From Aquimarina sp. ERC-38 (GTDB lineage Bacteria; Bacteroidota; Bacteroidia; Flavobacteriales; Flavobacteriaceae): a stretch of DNA of 64,000 bases. Each line of letters starts with the position of its first letter. Position 1 is the stretch's first letter. The notes beneath the pieces were generated by a model. The model was given only the letters and a program-made list of their open reading frames with translations. It had not been told where the DNA came from and searched no databases. This document shows positions 18,649 through 28,313 of the stretch, in pieces. The translations under genes and the position numbers were made by a program. The stretch is from the NCBI RefSeq assembly GCF_026222555.1, contig NZ_CP098511.1, positions 1,779,501 to 1,843,500 of the forward strand, in the 5' to 3' direction.

Positions 18649-19687
18649 TTAATTTTTGTGCAGCTACAATTCCGCTGTAAATCGCACCATCCATATAACC
18701 ACCGTATACCGGAGATGTCTCTGCCCCTGAAAATAACAATTTACCATTCATATAATCCTCTGAAAAAACTGAGTTACCATATTGAGGGCTCATATAGATG
18801 GATTTAATTCGTTTACAGGAGGTGTTTTTATCCTGAGACCAATCTTTTTCTTGATAGGTAAGATAGTCAAAAACTTCTTCTCCCAGGTATTTTACAAGAT
18901 GGCTTAAGATTTTTTCTTTCCGCTCCTTTGGTAAAATGTCTCTTAAAGCTTCGTTGACAAATCCCATCAGGGCATACGAATTATCTTCGGCATTACTATG
19001 GTCATATAATTCGGTGACCGCACCTACCTGTCCGATCAGAGTTCCTGACAAGTTCTTTTCTCTCCAGAAAGGTTTTTTAAATGTCAATCCTACTTTAATC
19101 GCATTACTCATCCAGGTATGAGTGGTTTTCATCGCCTTTATGGTTCTATCGGAAAGCTCAGGGTTAAAAGTAATACGGGTTGCAATACGTGGGGGTATGG
19201 TGATAATTACTTTATTGGCGTAATACGTTCCGTTATCAGTAATTACTTCAACTCCGGTTGCTGTTTCCTTAATTGCCGTAACGGTTGTAGAAGTTTGTAT
19301 CTTTTCTCGGTTGATTGCCGTTAAGCTTCGGATCATGGCACTACTTCCTCCGGAAATCCTATAGGCGGATGGGGTACTAGGGTCATTTTCAAAATAATGT
19401 GCGGGTGCCATTGAACTATAGACCAAAACACTTTTACCATTACTGTATTGATGAAATTTTTCTATATCCAAATCATCTAATAAATTCAGGACATTTTGAT
19501 GATGATTTTGAAACCAGGTAGCACCCAGGTCAATACCGTTTATAGTAGAAATACGACCGCCGGTACGGTCACGGGATTCTAATATAACAAAACTGGTTTC
19601 CTTCAGCTTATTTAAAAAATAAGCCGAAGTGAGACCAGAAAGACCAGCACCTACTATGACATATTTAGTAGTATTTTGCTCTGTCAT
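18635..19687 (-). CDS. FAD-dependent amine oxidase family protein
   Basis: 350 residues, on the short side for flavin monoamine oxidases. N-terminal FAD-binding motif VIVGAGLSGLTSA followed by an acidic residue (LESRDRTGGRI) that binds ribose; C-terminal FAD contact GAETSPVYGGYMDGAIYSG. Substrate unknown. It follows the AhpD-like gene by 3 bp and precedes the AraC gene with overlap, so the three act together, perhaps in oxidation of an amine. Confidence 0.85.
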   Translation of the reverse strand: MTEQNTTKYVIVGAGLSGLTSAYFLNKLKETSFVILESRDRTGGRISTINGIDLGATWFQNHHQNVLNLLDDLDIEKFHQYSNGKSVLVYSSMAPAHYFENDPSTPSAYRISGGSSAMIRSLTAINREKIQTSTTVTAIKETATGVEVITDNGTYYANKVIITIPPRIATRITFNPELSDRTIKAMKTTHTWMSNAIKVGLTFKKPFWREKNLSGTLIGQVGAVTELYDHSNAEDNSYALMGFVNEALRDILPKERKEKILSHLVKYLGEEVFDYLTYQEKDWSQDKNTSCKRIKSIYMSPQYGNSVFSEDYMNGKLLFSGAETSPVYGGYMDGAIYSGIVAAQKLIGDY

Positions 19688-19690
19688 TTT

Positions 19691-19993
19691 TTAATCCATT
19701 AAATGCGTACCGTGAACAACTGCAGCACCTGCCCGTAAAGCAGCCGCTACAAAAGTTACTTCTGCCAGTTCTTCAGGGGTTGCACCCGCTTCTACAGCGT
19801 GCTTTTTATGTATTTCAAGACAATAAGGACATTGGGTGGTCAGTGCTACGGCTAATGCTATTAACTCTTTATATTTTTTTGGGATTGCTCCATCAGCAAG
19901 TGCAGCCTGATCAAGCGCCTGAAATGCTTTCATGGCAGGTTCTGCGTTTTTTCCCAGTGTACCTAATTTCTTTAGGTGATTCATATCGTACAT
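19691..19993 (-). CDS. AhpD-like carboxymuconolactone decarboxylase family protein
   Basis: 100 residues, helical, with the redox motif CPYCLEIHKKHA (two cysteines and a downstream His), as in AhpD-type peroxidase partners. Such proteins act as thiol peroxidase or disulfide-reductase partners. Placed 3 bp before an FAD oxidase gene, it could dispose of hydrogen peroxide made by that enzyme; this is inference. A start at 19984 (MNHLKK) is also possible. Confidence 0.85.
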   Translation of the reverse strand: MYDMNHLKKLGTLGKNAEPAMKAFQALDQAALADGAIPKKYKELIALAVALTTQCPYCLEIHKKHAVEAGATPEELAEVTFVAAALRAGAAVVHGTHLMD

Positions 19994-20154
19994 ACTATAC
20001 TTTTTTTAGGTTATAAGGCTAAATCAATATTATTTATGTAGAACCAAAGTTTTACTATGATTTATGTCAAACAGTATTGATTTAGCTTTTTTTATAAGAA
20101 GTTATTAAAGTAAACTTCGTTTTATATTCTGATTTATAAGTGTCCAGTGAGGGT

Positions 20155-20200
20155 TCAAGACCCGCCTGCGGACGGGCAGGTCGCTATCGCTTCTGGAACC
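20155..20200. repeat. GC-rich intergenic repeat-like hairpin
   Basis: A short block, GC-rich against its surroundings, holding CCTGC-GGACGG-GCAGG, which can fold with a 5 bp stem. It lies between the SDR and AhpD-like genes. Similar GC-rich intergenic blocks are common in flavobacterial genomes. No second copy was seen in this window. Confidence 0.4.
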
Positions 20201-20211
20201 AAGAATTAAGC

Positions 20212-20961
20212 TTAATTTCTTCCGGCCATTACTCCGCCATCCGTATCCCAGATAGCTCCGGTCACCCATCCGGCTTGATCCGATAGTAAGTAGGTAATGG
20301 TATTTGCTACATCTTGAGCTTGTCCGTTACGACCTATAGGATGAAAAGCATTAAAACCTTTAAGTCCTTCTTTTGCCTCTGATCTTCCTCCAAAAACGCT
20401 ATCGTATACCGGAGTTTCCACAACTGCCGGGGATACTGCATTTACCCGGATTTTATGGTCGGCAAGTTCCATAGCCAAATGTTGGGTTAAAGAATGTAGC
20501 CCGGCTTTTTGCATGGAGTAAGCAGAAGAAGGGGTTGCTTTTACTGCCTGCTTGGCCCACATGGATCCTACATTTACAATAGCACCTCCATCAGTTTCAC
20601 TCATTTTTTTGGCAGCTGCCTGAGTAATAAAGAAAAACCCTCTGTTAAGGTCCTGATACGAATCGTAATCTGTTGTTGTATGATCCAAAAATGCTTTAGG
20701 ACCAAAAATACCAGAGGCATTTACAAGATAATCAAGGTTGTCAAGCTCGTTAATTTGTGCAATCAATTTCTCAGTTTCCTCACTATTAGTTATATCTACT
20801 TTATGCGTATGTAAATCACCGCTTGCCTGACTTTTAAAAGACGAAAGTTTGTCATCATTAGTTCCTACTACGTGTACTTCACATCCTTGATCCAATAAGG
20901 TTTCTGCGGTTGCTCTACCGATACCACTGCTTCCACCTACGATTAATGCTCTTTTGCTCAT
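20212..20961 (-). CDS. SDR-family oxidoreductase
   Basis: 249 residues, classical SDR length. [15 protein letters not shown] binds the cofactor; NASG; catalytic Ser in [13 protein letters not shown] gives the Tyr and Lys; [16 protein letters not shown] is the C-terminus. Substrate unknown. It is upstream of the AhpD-like/oxidase/AraC block on the same strand but separated by about 220 bp containing a repeat, so it may have its own transcript. Confidence 0.87.
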   Translation of the reverse strand: MSKRALIVGGSSGIGRATAETLLDQGCEVHVVGTNDDKLSSFKSQASGDLHTHKVDITNSEETEKLIAQINELDNLDYLVNASGIFGPKAFLDHTTTDYDSYQDLNRGFFFITQAAAKKMSETDGGAIVNVGSMWAKQAVKATPSSAYSMQKAGLHSLTQHLAMELADHKIRVNAVSPAVVETPVYDSVFGGRSEAKEGLKGFNAFHPIGRNGQAQDVANTITYLLSDQAGWVTGAIWDTDGGVMAGRN

Positions 20962-21213
20962 GTTTTTTATTTAAGAGTTATAAATTATTTGTGATACAAA
21001 AGTAGAGGACGTTTCTTCCTTTAAATAGTGATAAAACGAGAATGAATGGTAATTATAGGAAATGGTGAGTTTCTTTGCTTTGTAAAGCGAAATTACTGGT
21101 TAACCATAGTATTAGTAATTGTAATTTAAAACAGATAATATCCTATTATTTTATCTAAGCTTTAATCTATATCTCATTATAAGCTTACCTTTAAATTTCA
21201 TTACATTGTTTTT

Positions 21214-21846
21214 ATTATCAAAAGAGCTATAGACCATATTGTATATGCCGTTGCAGACTTAGATTCTGCAATAAATGAATTTGAAGAAAAAATAGGCGTA
21301 CGACCGATATTCGGAGGGTACCATAAAACACAAGGTACAAAAAATGCCCTGGTAAATCTGGACAATGGGTGTTACTTGGAAATTATAGCGATTGATGATA
21401 CTAATGCTGACGTCAATCCACCCAGGTGGATGGGAGTTGATATGTTATCCAAGGATCAAATTACACGTTTTGCCATTAAATCAAATAGCTTACAAAAGGA
21501 TGCGGATATACTTAACAAATGGAATGATCGCATGGGTACTATTGCCAGGGGATCCCGGAATACCGCAGAAGGTACTTTTTTACAATGGGAGTTACTGATG
21601 CCCCTAGCCACACCGGAAGTAGAACTAATTCCTTTTATGATTGACTGGTCTAAAAGTGAAATTCATCCTTCGGAATTTTTACCGAATATGGGGTGTCAAC
21701 TTATAGAACTATATGGTACACATCCTGACCCTCGTAAATTTGATGAGTTATTTAAAGACTTAAATTATGATTTTAGGATTAAAAAAGCAACCGAAGTGGC
21801 TATAAAGCTCGTCTTACAAACCCCTAACGGAAAAGTTGAGTTATGA
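21214..21846 (+). CDS. VOC (glyoxalase-like) protein with non-standard start
   Basis: The frame containing the ATG at 21376 continues upstream with convincing family sequence (IKRAIDHIVYAVADLDSAI, then FGGYHKTQGTKNALVNL). DHIVYAV supplies the first metal-ligand strand of a vicinal-oxygen-chelate domain; LEIIAID follows the ATG side. The previous stop is at 21163, and between it and the domain there is no ATG, GTG or TTG in frame. Starting at 21376 would delete the first beta-alpha-beta unit. ATT at 21214 or ATC at 21217 are candidate starts; a start lost by mutation is the alternative. Probably Glyoxalase_3-like; function unknown. Confidence 0.7.
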   Translation: MIKRAIDHIVYAVADLDSAINEFEEKIGVRPIFGGYHKTQGTKNALVNLDNGCYLEIIAIDDTNADVNPPRWMGVDMLSKDQITRFAIKSNSLQKDADILNKWNDRMGTIARGSRNTAEGTFLQWELLMPLATPEVELIPFMIDWSKSEIHPSEFLPNMGCQLIELYGTHPDPRKFDELFKDLNYDFRIKKATEVAIKLVLQTPNGKVEL

Positions 21847-21944
21847 TTTTAGGAAAGTAGTATTTGCAAAATTAAAATTGTGAATGCCTTTTCCGCGTGT
21901 TTAGTAGATAAAACTACAATCCTAGTTTTAAGATTGGGGTCAGA

Positions 21945-23291
21945 CTAAAAATATTGTCCGATACCGAAAACCACTCCGTTTTCTCCGTCCCCAGTGACAT
22001 TAAAACCATAGTCAAATCGTATCACCGCGTTAAATATTCGTTTATGAATTAGTCGGAAACCTACTCCGGGATATACTCTAAAACGATCTTCAGAAAATAT
22101 ATCGTTAAGATCGTTTCCAGGGCGCTGAATTCCACTTATATCCACAAATGCGTTACCCTGAAGGACAAACCAGTTTTTTTCAATCAGAGAGTATCTATAT
22201 TCTGTATTTACAGCAAATGAAGCAGTACCTCTGTCAATAGTATTTCCAGCTCCACGGGTATTTAATTGATTGTCTATGGTAATAGGAACAAAATTAGTAT
22301 TATCCACCGGATTACTGTATTGTAATTGAAGTTGATTTGCCCAGTTTCCGCGTTTGCCAATACGTGTAAAATATTGCGTGGTATTATTTAAAATATACTC
22401 GGTTTGTAATAATCCTTCATTTTTAAGAAAGTAATTAGCATCAAAAAAATTACGAACACCAGAAAGGTTATGAAATTCCAAGTCCAGGTCTATGTATTCA
22501 TAAGATGCCCGTACTACCTGGCTATTCAATTCCGGTTCCGGAGCATTAATTGGTATGATGTTTTGCATTTCTTCCTCGATGGTTACGTAGCGTTCTTCAA
22601 ACGCTCTAAACCCCAGTTCAAACCTATTGTTAAAGTTGTGTTCGTAAAATAACGTAAGTTCAGGACCTCGTAAGGTGTAATTATAATCTGTTTGCTGATC
22701 ACCGGAATATATAGGTTGTTGTGTAGTAATATCTTGATAATTAATCCCCAGACCTAGTTTATTTGTAAATAAATAGGGATGTTCTAAAAATAAACCAAAG
22801 GAATTAAAAACTTCTCTCTGGTAAAATCCACCGGCAATAATGTTTCGTCCCAGTCCGTTAAACTCAAATACGGACACCCTAAAAGAAAAGCTATCATCAT
22901 TAGCCTGACCAATTCGTAACCCCGGAATAATACTAAAGTTTTCAGTTAAATTATAGGTTACGTTATAATCGTTACCCATTTTTTCTACGGTGTAGGTTGC
23001 AAAGGCAACACCATCCAGGCGTTTGATCCGTTCAATATCATTGATGATTTGTAAGGAATCAATGGCCTTGCCTTTTTTAACTTTTATAATACGATCTAAA
23101 AAAACGGCTTTAGTCTTTTTGTTTCCTGTATAGTTAATTTCATTGACTACACCTTGTTGTGCGCAGATATTAGTAACACCAAGCATTAAAAATACCAGGT
23201 AGAACAACTTTTGTTTATATATATGAGTGATGCGTATAATAGTTTTATCTGTATTTGTGAGTACTAAGAGTCGTAAAAGGTTTAAGATCAT
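21945..23291 (-). CDS. BamA/TamA-like outer membrane beta-barrel protein
   Basis: 448 residues. After a hydrophobic segment ending near ICAQQ comes one POTRA-like unit (VNEINYTGNKKTKAVFLDRIIKVKKG, IERIKRLDG), then many alternating beta strands ending in GENGVVFGIGQYF with a terminal aromatic, as in surface-antigen (Omp85/D15) barrels. BamA has five POTRA units, so this is a short Omp85-type protein rather than BamA itself. The annotated start gives a long N-terminus before the signal; the true start could be a later alternative codon. Confidence 0.82.
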   Translation of the reverse strand: MILNLLRLLVLTNTDKTIIRITHIYKQKLFYLVFLMLGVTNICAQQGVVNEINYTGNKKTKAVFLDRIIKVKKGKAIDSLQIINDIERIKRLDGVAFATYTVEKMGNDYNVTYNLTENFSIIPGLRIGQANDDSFSFRVSVFEFNGLGRNIIAGGFYQREVFNSFGLFLEHPYLFTNKLGLGINYQDITTQQPIYSGDQQTDYNYTLRGPELTLFYEHNFNNRFELGFRAFEERYVTIEEEMQNIIPINAPEPELNSQVVRASYEYIDLDLEFHNLSGVRNFFDANYFLKNEGLLQTEYILNNTTQYFTRIGKRGNWANQLQLQYSNPVDNTNFVPITIDNQLNTRGAGNTIDRGTASFAVNTEYRYSLIEKNWFVLQGNAFVDISGIQRPGNDLNDIFSEDRFRVYPGVGFRLIHKRIFNAVIRFDYGFNVTGDGENGVVFGIGQYF

Positions 23292-23625
23292 TACCAGAGT
23301 CTTTTGTTTTTAGTTTTGAAGTTTGATACAGCGAGTTCATATTTAGTCTTGACGAATTAACACTTTCCACTATATTCTTATTAAAAAGATCAATAAATAC
23401 CTTAAAAGAGGGATAGTATTACTAATTTGATAATTTATTTGATTTTCCTAATTAAACTTTAGAAAATTAAACCTTATTAATAATTCTGTTCTAAGAAAAA
23501 ATTAGGAGAAAGAGAGGTTCATTTAAGAGAATTATACATTTTTATATTTCTAAATAAATAAAATAAATAGTACGTTAGCGGTAATTTTAACCATTATTAA
23601 TTCAACTAACAAACCTGCTAGAACT
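23292..23625. other. Divergent intergenic region without recognised genes
   Basis: About 330 bases, very AT-rich, between a minus-strand barrel gene and a plus-strand DUF2490-like gene. It should contain both promoters. No repeat, RNA gene or convincing promoter was recognised. Confidence 0.5.
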
Positions 23626-24495
23626 GTGCTATTATCTTTTCCATGTATAATTGGTAAGTTTTCCTGCTTTAGTTTGCCAAATACCACGTTTATCTTTTTG
23701 CTTGTTCTCCTACTCGGGCAATCCGTAAAAACAAACGCCCAGGAAGAAGCTGAATTACTGCCCGAACGATCGGTATTTAAAGAACCTACTACTAAATACT
23801 GGATCAATACTTACGGTAATATTCGTATTTCCAAAAAATTATTTTGGGTAGCGCAGACACATTTTAGGTTTCAAGAAAGTGAGGATATTCCTTTTGCCGG
23901 AAAAGTAGCGCAAATTTATAACCGGCATGCATTAGGGTATATCTATTCAAAAAAGATCAACTTCGCCCTGGGAGGTGTACTTCGATTGAATTATGACGTA
24001 AATGATGAGAATGAAGATCGCAATATGATTCCTGAATATCGAATTTGGCACCAGTATCAATTTGCCATGGAAGTTGGTCGAGCTATCGCTTACCATCGAT
24101 TTAGAATCGAACACCGCTGGTCCAAAGGGTTTAAGGAAGAGAGTGAGTATATTTTTAGAAATCGATGGAGATATATGTTCCGTTTAAAGATTCCTATTAA
24201 TAAACCCCATATTGAATCTAATGTTTTTTATGTAGCTCCGGAAGCTGAATTAATTATGCAAAGTGGCGAACCAGTTATCGCAAGCCCAATGGAAGACCTT
24301 AGGTTGCATACTAGTTTTGGGTATATTTTCTCTCCTCAACTTACTGCCGCTACAGGGTTAATGTATAATATGGGACAGACTCTAGATAACGGAGGTATTT
24401 GGAAACAAGGCTGGACGATCCGAATGCACTTGTATTTTTCACCGGATTTCAGAAAAAAGAAGAACAAACTACCGGAAGTTCATTTCAGGGATTAA
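23626..24495 (+). CDS. DUF2490-like outer membrane protein
   Basis: 289 residues. A hydrophobic signal segment ends near TNAQ. The mature part has repeated amphipathic beta strands (YWINTYGNIRISKKLFWVAQTHFRFQE, RFRIEHRWSKGF) typical of DUF2490 beta-barrel proteins of Bacteroidota. Function unknown. Located 10 bp before the MORN-repeat gene, so the two form an operon. Confidence 0.78.
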   Translation: MLLSFPCIIGKFSCFSLPNTTFIFLLVLLLGQSVKTNAQEEAELLPERSVFKEPTTKYWINTYGNIRISKKLFWVAQTHFRFQESEDIPFAGKVAQIYNRHALGYIYSKKINFALGGVLRLNYDVNDENEDRNMIPEYRIWHQYQFAMEVGRAIAYHRFRIEHRWSKGFKEESEYIFRNRWRYMFRLKIPINKPHIESNVFYVAPEAELIMQSGEPVIASPMEDLRLHTSFGYIFSPQLTAATGLMYNMGQTLDNGGIWKQGWTIRMHLYFSPDFRKKKNKLPEVHFRD

Positions 24496-24505
24496 CAATA
24501 GCAAT

Positions 24506-25357
24506 ATGACTACGAAAAAGAAATTAACCTCAACCGTATTATTGTCAGTTAGTGTGATTTCAACTTTATTGGCAATTTATTTTGGATTTAAATATTACAA
24601 TTTGAATGCTAATGAGGGAAAGAATACAGATGATTTTGAGAGTAACCGGAAATCTGACGAACAATACGAACAAGCATCTAAAAAAATTGATTCGTTAATT
24701 CTGGTAGAAGAATATGTCGCTGCGGAAGCTTTACTAAAAGAATTGAAAGCAGTCAGGAAAGTACAAACGGATCTAGGCAGTGAAGCCCGGAGCAAATTAT
24801 TGAGTACGCTTATAAATACAAAGAAAGAGAACCAGGCTATCGTTAAAAATAGAATAGCAGGTGATTCTGTAAATAAAAACGAAGTGCCTGTAGATAGTCT
24901 GTTAAAGGAAGAACTGATCACTAAATTGAATAGTGCCAAATCTAAAGTCCGATCTTTACAAAACCAATTAACTAAAACCGCTGAAAACGAATATTTAACT
25001 TTTAAAACCTCTAAAGGAACCGGACTTCATTATGTAGGCCAGGTTAAAAAACATAAGGCAAATGGTTTTGGGATCGCACTATTGGAAACCGGAAGCCGTT
25101 ATGAAGGTACCTGGAAAAATAACCTTCGGGATGGATACGGTAAGTTTTACTGGGATGACGGAGAACATTACGAAGGGGCATATAAAAATGATAAGCGCGA
25201 GGGACAGGGAACCTATTTTTGGAAAAATGGTGAAAGGTACACGGGAGAATGGAAAGATGATCAACGGAACGGTCATGGTGAATTTTACAATAAAAAAGGA
25301 AAGATAAAAGCCAGCGGTACCTGGGAAAAAGATAAACTGGTTCAAGAAGATAAATAA
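24506..25357 (+). CDS. MORN-repeat protein with N-terminal membrane anchor
   Basis: 283 residues: a membrane helix at about 10-28, a charged coiled-coil-like stretch (30-160), then about four MORN repeats (YEGTWKNNLRDGYGKFYW, YEGAYKNDKREGQGTYFW, YTGEWKDDQRNGHGEFYN). MORN repeats bind lipids or proteins; the bacterial role is mostly unknown. It follows the DUF2490-like gene by 10 bp. Topology suggests a periplasmic MORN domain. Confidence 0.85.
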   Translation: MTTKKKLTSTVLLSVSVISTLLAIYFGFKYYNLNANEGKNTDDFESNRKSDEQYEQASKKIDSLILVEEYVAAEALLKELKAVRKVQTDLGSEARSKLLSTLINTKKENQAIVKNRIAGDSVNKNEVPVDSLLKEELITKLNSAKSKVRSLQNQLTKTAENEYLTFKTSKGTGLHYVGQVKKHKANGFGIALLETGSRYEGTWKNNLRDGYGKFYWDDGEHYEGAYKNDKREGQGTYFWKNGERYTGEWKDDQRNGHGEFYNKKGKIKASGTWEKDKLVQEDK

Positions 25358-25406
25358 TTCTTCTTTTAAAATTGGTGTGATTTTTTCTACTTGTAGTTTG
25401 TGATCT

Positions 25407-26045
25407 CTAAACTTCAACAATCTTATGTCGTATGGCGTACATGACCAGGCCGGTTCGACTACGGGTTTGTAATTTTTCAAACAGGGCATCCCGATATCCG
25501 TCAATTGTTTTAGGGCTTAAAAACATCTTTTGAGCAATTTCTTTATAGGTCAATTCTTCACAAACCCATTTTAAAAATTCGATTTCCCGGTCTTTAAGTA
25601 CGATCTTATCGGATTTACCATTTAAGGAATTAATTAAAATTGTCGATACTTCTTTAGTATGGTAAAACCCGGTATTCATCAATTCTAAAAGCCCGGTGTA
25701 TAATTCATTTTTTTCAACATCTTTTAAAATATACCCTTTGGCACCTGCTTTTAACATTTTAATAATAGTTTCTTCTTCATTTTCAACCGATAGGGCCAAC
25801 ACTTTAATTTCCGGATATTTTTCTTTTAATATCCGGGTGGTTTCAATACCGTTTAAAATAGGCATTTTTACATCCATTAAAATAATATCAGGCAGCTTGT
25901 TTTCATTTTCTAACTTGTCCAGTAAATCCCTGCCATTACAACAGAGGTAACTGGCATTAAAACTATTAAAGGAGTTAACCAGGCTGCTCAAGGCTTGTGC
26001 TAACAGTACGTGGTCGTCAACCACAACAACGGTATAATTATTCAT
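25407..26045 (-). CDS. NarL/LuxR-family response regulator
   Basis: 212 residues. Receiver domain with VVDDHVLLAQ acidic pocket, phosphoacceptor Asp in IILMDVKMP and Lys in ILKDVEK; C-terminal LuxR-type HTH (LKDREIEFLKWVCEELTYKEIAQKMFLSPKTIDGYR). The start overlaps the histidine kinase stop by 4 bp. It probably binds inverted-repeat operators; a candidate motif occurs at 28103-28115 and 37033-37048. Confidence 0.93.
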   Translation of the reverse strand: MNNYTVVVVDDHVLLAQALSSLVNSFNSFNASYLCCNGRDLLDKLENENKLPDIILMDVKMPILNGIETTRILKEKYPEIKVLALSVENEEETIIKMLKAGAKGYILKDVEKNELYTGLLELMNTGFYHTKEVSTILINSLNGKSDKIVLKDREIEFLKWVCEELTYKEIAQKMFLSPKTIDGYRDALFEKLQTRSRTGLVMYAIRHKIVEV

Positions 26046-26794
26046 TCTTTATAAAAATATAAAATAGAGAGTTTAGTGCCTTGATGTAAGGTAGAATCAA
26101 TTTGCGCAGTTGCCCCGATAAGTTGCGCCCTTTTTACAATATTACTTAAACCAATTCCTAAGGTATCCGTATCCGAATTATTAAAACCAATACCGTCGTC
26201 AATTGCATCAATTTTTAAATGGGTGGCTTTAAAATCAATATACAAACTTAACTCAGTCGCTTTTGCATGTTTTATGGTATTTGAAAAAAACTCCTGTAAA
26301 ATTCTAAAAAGTACAATTTCAACTCTTGCATCCAATTCTACAACGGTTCCTTTTGTTTTTACCGAAGCTTTTAAATATTTTAATCGGTTAAAACGTTCAA
26401 TCTCCTGTCGCAATGCCTCAACAAAAGAAATATTTTTTAAAGCCTCAGGGTTTGCTGCTTTGGACAACGTCCGTAACGCCTCTAGCGCATTAGTCAGAGT
26501 TTGGTTAATCGCTTCCTTATGATCATCATTTTGTAACTGTAATTTAGCCAAAGTAATCAACTGCCCAATATTATCATGTAATTCCCAACTAATATTACGA
26601 AAAGTTTCTTCCTTAATTTCAATTTTTGAGGTGATAATTTCTTTTTCAAACCGCTTTTCAGCATCTTTTTGATTTAAAAGCAATTTATTTTTTCGCTTTT
26701 GAAAGATAATAAATAACGTCACTAACACCACCGCGATGCAAAAGGCAACGATAGATAGTAATAGGAATAAGTCATTTATTTCTTTTTCGTCCAT
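26042..26794 (-). CDS. HisKA_3-type sensor histidine kinase
   Basis: 250 residues. One membrane helix (about 8-30), a short linker, HisKA_3 dimerisation domain with phosphoacceptor in SWELHDNIGQL, and an ATPase domain with FFSNTIKHAKA, DDGIGFN and GIGLSNI. It has no sensor domain of its own. The upstream membrane protein gene overlaps its start by 19 bp and could supply the sensor. Partner of the adjacent LuxR-type regulator. Confidence 0.92.
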   Translation of the reverse strand: MDEKEINDLFLLLSIVAFCIAVVLVTLFIIFQKRKNKLLLNQKDAEKRFEKEIITSKIEIKEETFRNISWELHDNIGQLITLAKLQLQNDDHKEAINQTLTNALEALRTLSKAANPEALKNISFVEALRQEIERFNRLKYLKASVKTKGTVVELDARVEIVLFRILQEFFSNTIKHAKATELSLYIDFKATHLKIDAIDDGIGFNNSDTDTLGIGLSNIVKRAQLIGATAQIDSTLHQGTKLSILYFYKE

Positions 26795-27402
26795 AAAAAC
26801 CCTAAAATATAACAGGTGTAAGCAATCAAGTTAAGTAAATTTAGGACGATTTTATAACTTAACATTTCTGTTTTTAAATAACTTACGAGTAGCATTAAAG
26901 GCAATAAACCCACAAATAAAATTAAGTTGCCCATTGTTATCCAAAATGGGAGACTATTTTTAAAACTAAAGATTGTATTACTTCGTAAAATTTGTAGATA
27001 GTATAAGAGTGTACAAACTATGATACTTATTACTCCAATTGAAAAATGATTGACCGAAACTTTACTAAAAAAATCCAGATCAATTATTTGTAATAAAACT
27101 CCAATTAAATAAAAAGTTATTAAAGAATAAATTGCTTTTCTATTAACAATAATTGTTGAATACCAATACAGAAAATATGAAAAATAAAAAAATAACAATC
27201 CATTATAAACAAACCAGTTTGATATTTCGGTATATGTTTTTACTAAATAACCAGTAATATCAAACAAAAAGACTATCCAAAAAAAGTAAACGAAATTTTT
27301 TTCACTGGTTTGTTTATACTTGGGATAAGTTATAGTTGCAACTATGGCTGCAACCAACTCCATAAAACTAATACTAAATTTTAAAAAAAGGGTGCTATAC
27401 AT
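26776..27402 (-). CDS. Polytopic membrane protein, possible sensor partner of the kinase
   Basis: 208 residues with about seven hydrophobic segments and few charges outside loops (FVYFFWIVFLFDITGYLV, LITFYLIGVLLQII, ISIIVCTLLYYLQIL, LPFWITMGNLILFVGLLPLMLLV). No family recognised. It overlaps the kinase gene by 19 bp and follows the lipoprotein gene by 21 bp, so it is translated with the two-component system; a sensing role is inferred from that. Confidence 0.75.
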   Translation of the reverse strand: MYSTLFLKFSISFMELVAAIVATITYPKYKQTSEKNFVYFFWIVFLFDITGYLVKTYTEISNWFVYNGLLFFYFSYFLYWYSTIIVNRKAIYSLITFYLIGVLLQIIDLDFFSKVSVNHFSIGVISIIVCTLLYYLQILRSNTIFSFKNSLPFWITMGNLILFVGLLPLMLLVSYLKTEMLSYKIVLNLLNLIAYTCYILGFLWTKKK

Positions 27403-27423
27403 TGAGTTGAGGGTTTTTTAATT

Positions 27424-28041
27424 TTAATCTTCTGGTACAAGAGAGTCGCCTCCCATATGTCCAAAATTTGAAGCTTCCATACCTTCAATAGGTCTATTTT
27501 TGTCTTCATTGACTACAGATTGAACCAACTGAGTTGAATTGTTATTCTTTCTCACTTGATTTTTTGGCGATTGCGTAGTTCCAATCATAAATAATGTTAG
27601 TTTCCCCTTTTCTATATAGTCACGAGTGATAATATTGTTTACACCAAAATAAAATTTAAGCCCTAAATTTTTATAATTTTTTTTCTGTGCTTCTAATTCA
27701 GTATATTTAATATACTCTTTTATTTGTTTGATGGGGAACCAAATAGATCTTGGGTCTTTAATACCCAATTCTTTTTGAACAATATTCAATCGATCTACTG
27801 TATAAGCAGTTTCAAAACTTCTTATTTTTGTTGTGTCAATATAGAATCTGCTAAGAAACTCTTCATCTACAGTTTTATCTTGCTTTATTATATTTTGTAA
27901 GCTATCTACTTTAGACCTTAACTTTTTTATAGTAACACTTTGGTCATCACCATTTCCTTTTTGCTGAATTTGATCACATGCTGTTAATAAAGATACAGTT
28001 ACTACAAGTACTACTAGATTTCTGTGAAGTAATTTTTTCAT
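27424..28041 (-). CDS. Hypothetical lipoprotein, first gene of two-component operon
   Basis: 205 residues with a lipoprotein signal (VVTVSLLTAC, Cys near 22). The rest is charged and includes a short coiled-coil-like stretch (KKLRSKVDSLQNIIKQDK). No family recognised. It heads the operon lipoprotein, membrane protein, kinase, regulator and faces the five-gene cassette across about 270 bp. A periplasmic ligand-binding or stress-sensing role is possible but unproven. Confidence 0.72.
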   Translation of the reverse strand: MKKLLHRNLVVLVVTVSLLTACDQIQQKGNGDDQSVTIKKLRSKVDSLQNIIKQDKTVDEEFLSRFYIDTTKIRSFETAYTVDRLNIVQKELGIKDPRSIWFPIKQIKEYIKYTELEAQKKNYKNLGLKFYFGVNNIITRDYIEKGKLTLFMIGTTQSPKNQVRKNNNSTQLVQSVVNEDKNRPIEGMEASNFGHMGGDSLVPED

Positions 28042-28102
28042 GATAGTTATATATTTTTTAATTAAGGCGGCAAGATAGAAAAGCCAACCTCTCTATAAAA
28101 CC

Positions 28103-28115
28103 GTGTTTTCACCCT
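28103..28115. promoter_or_regulatory. Candidate operator, half-matched GGGTG-AAAA-CACCC motif
   Basis: GTGTTTTCACCCT (reverse: AGGGTGAAAACAC) lies between the divergent lipoprotein operon and the five-gene cassette. The same word, as a perfect palindrome, occurs at 37033-37048 upstream of the secreted subtilisin. Here only one arm is complete. Could be a response-regulator site; inferred. Confidence 0.4.
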
Positions 28116-28313
28116 TTTTTACTATACTTTTTCCTTTACTACCAGATGAAAAACATCGCAATTATAATCCGTTAAAAACCAATACGTAAAAGGCGTTTTT
28201 CCTCTCGATTATAAGTTTATTGCCAGCCATCTTTGTACTTGTATTTCATGAACTACATAGGGGCAGCCGAAAAACTATACGAGAGAGTAGGCATTATTAT
28301 AAACTTAATTATT

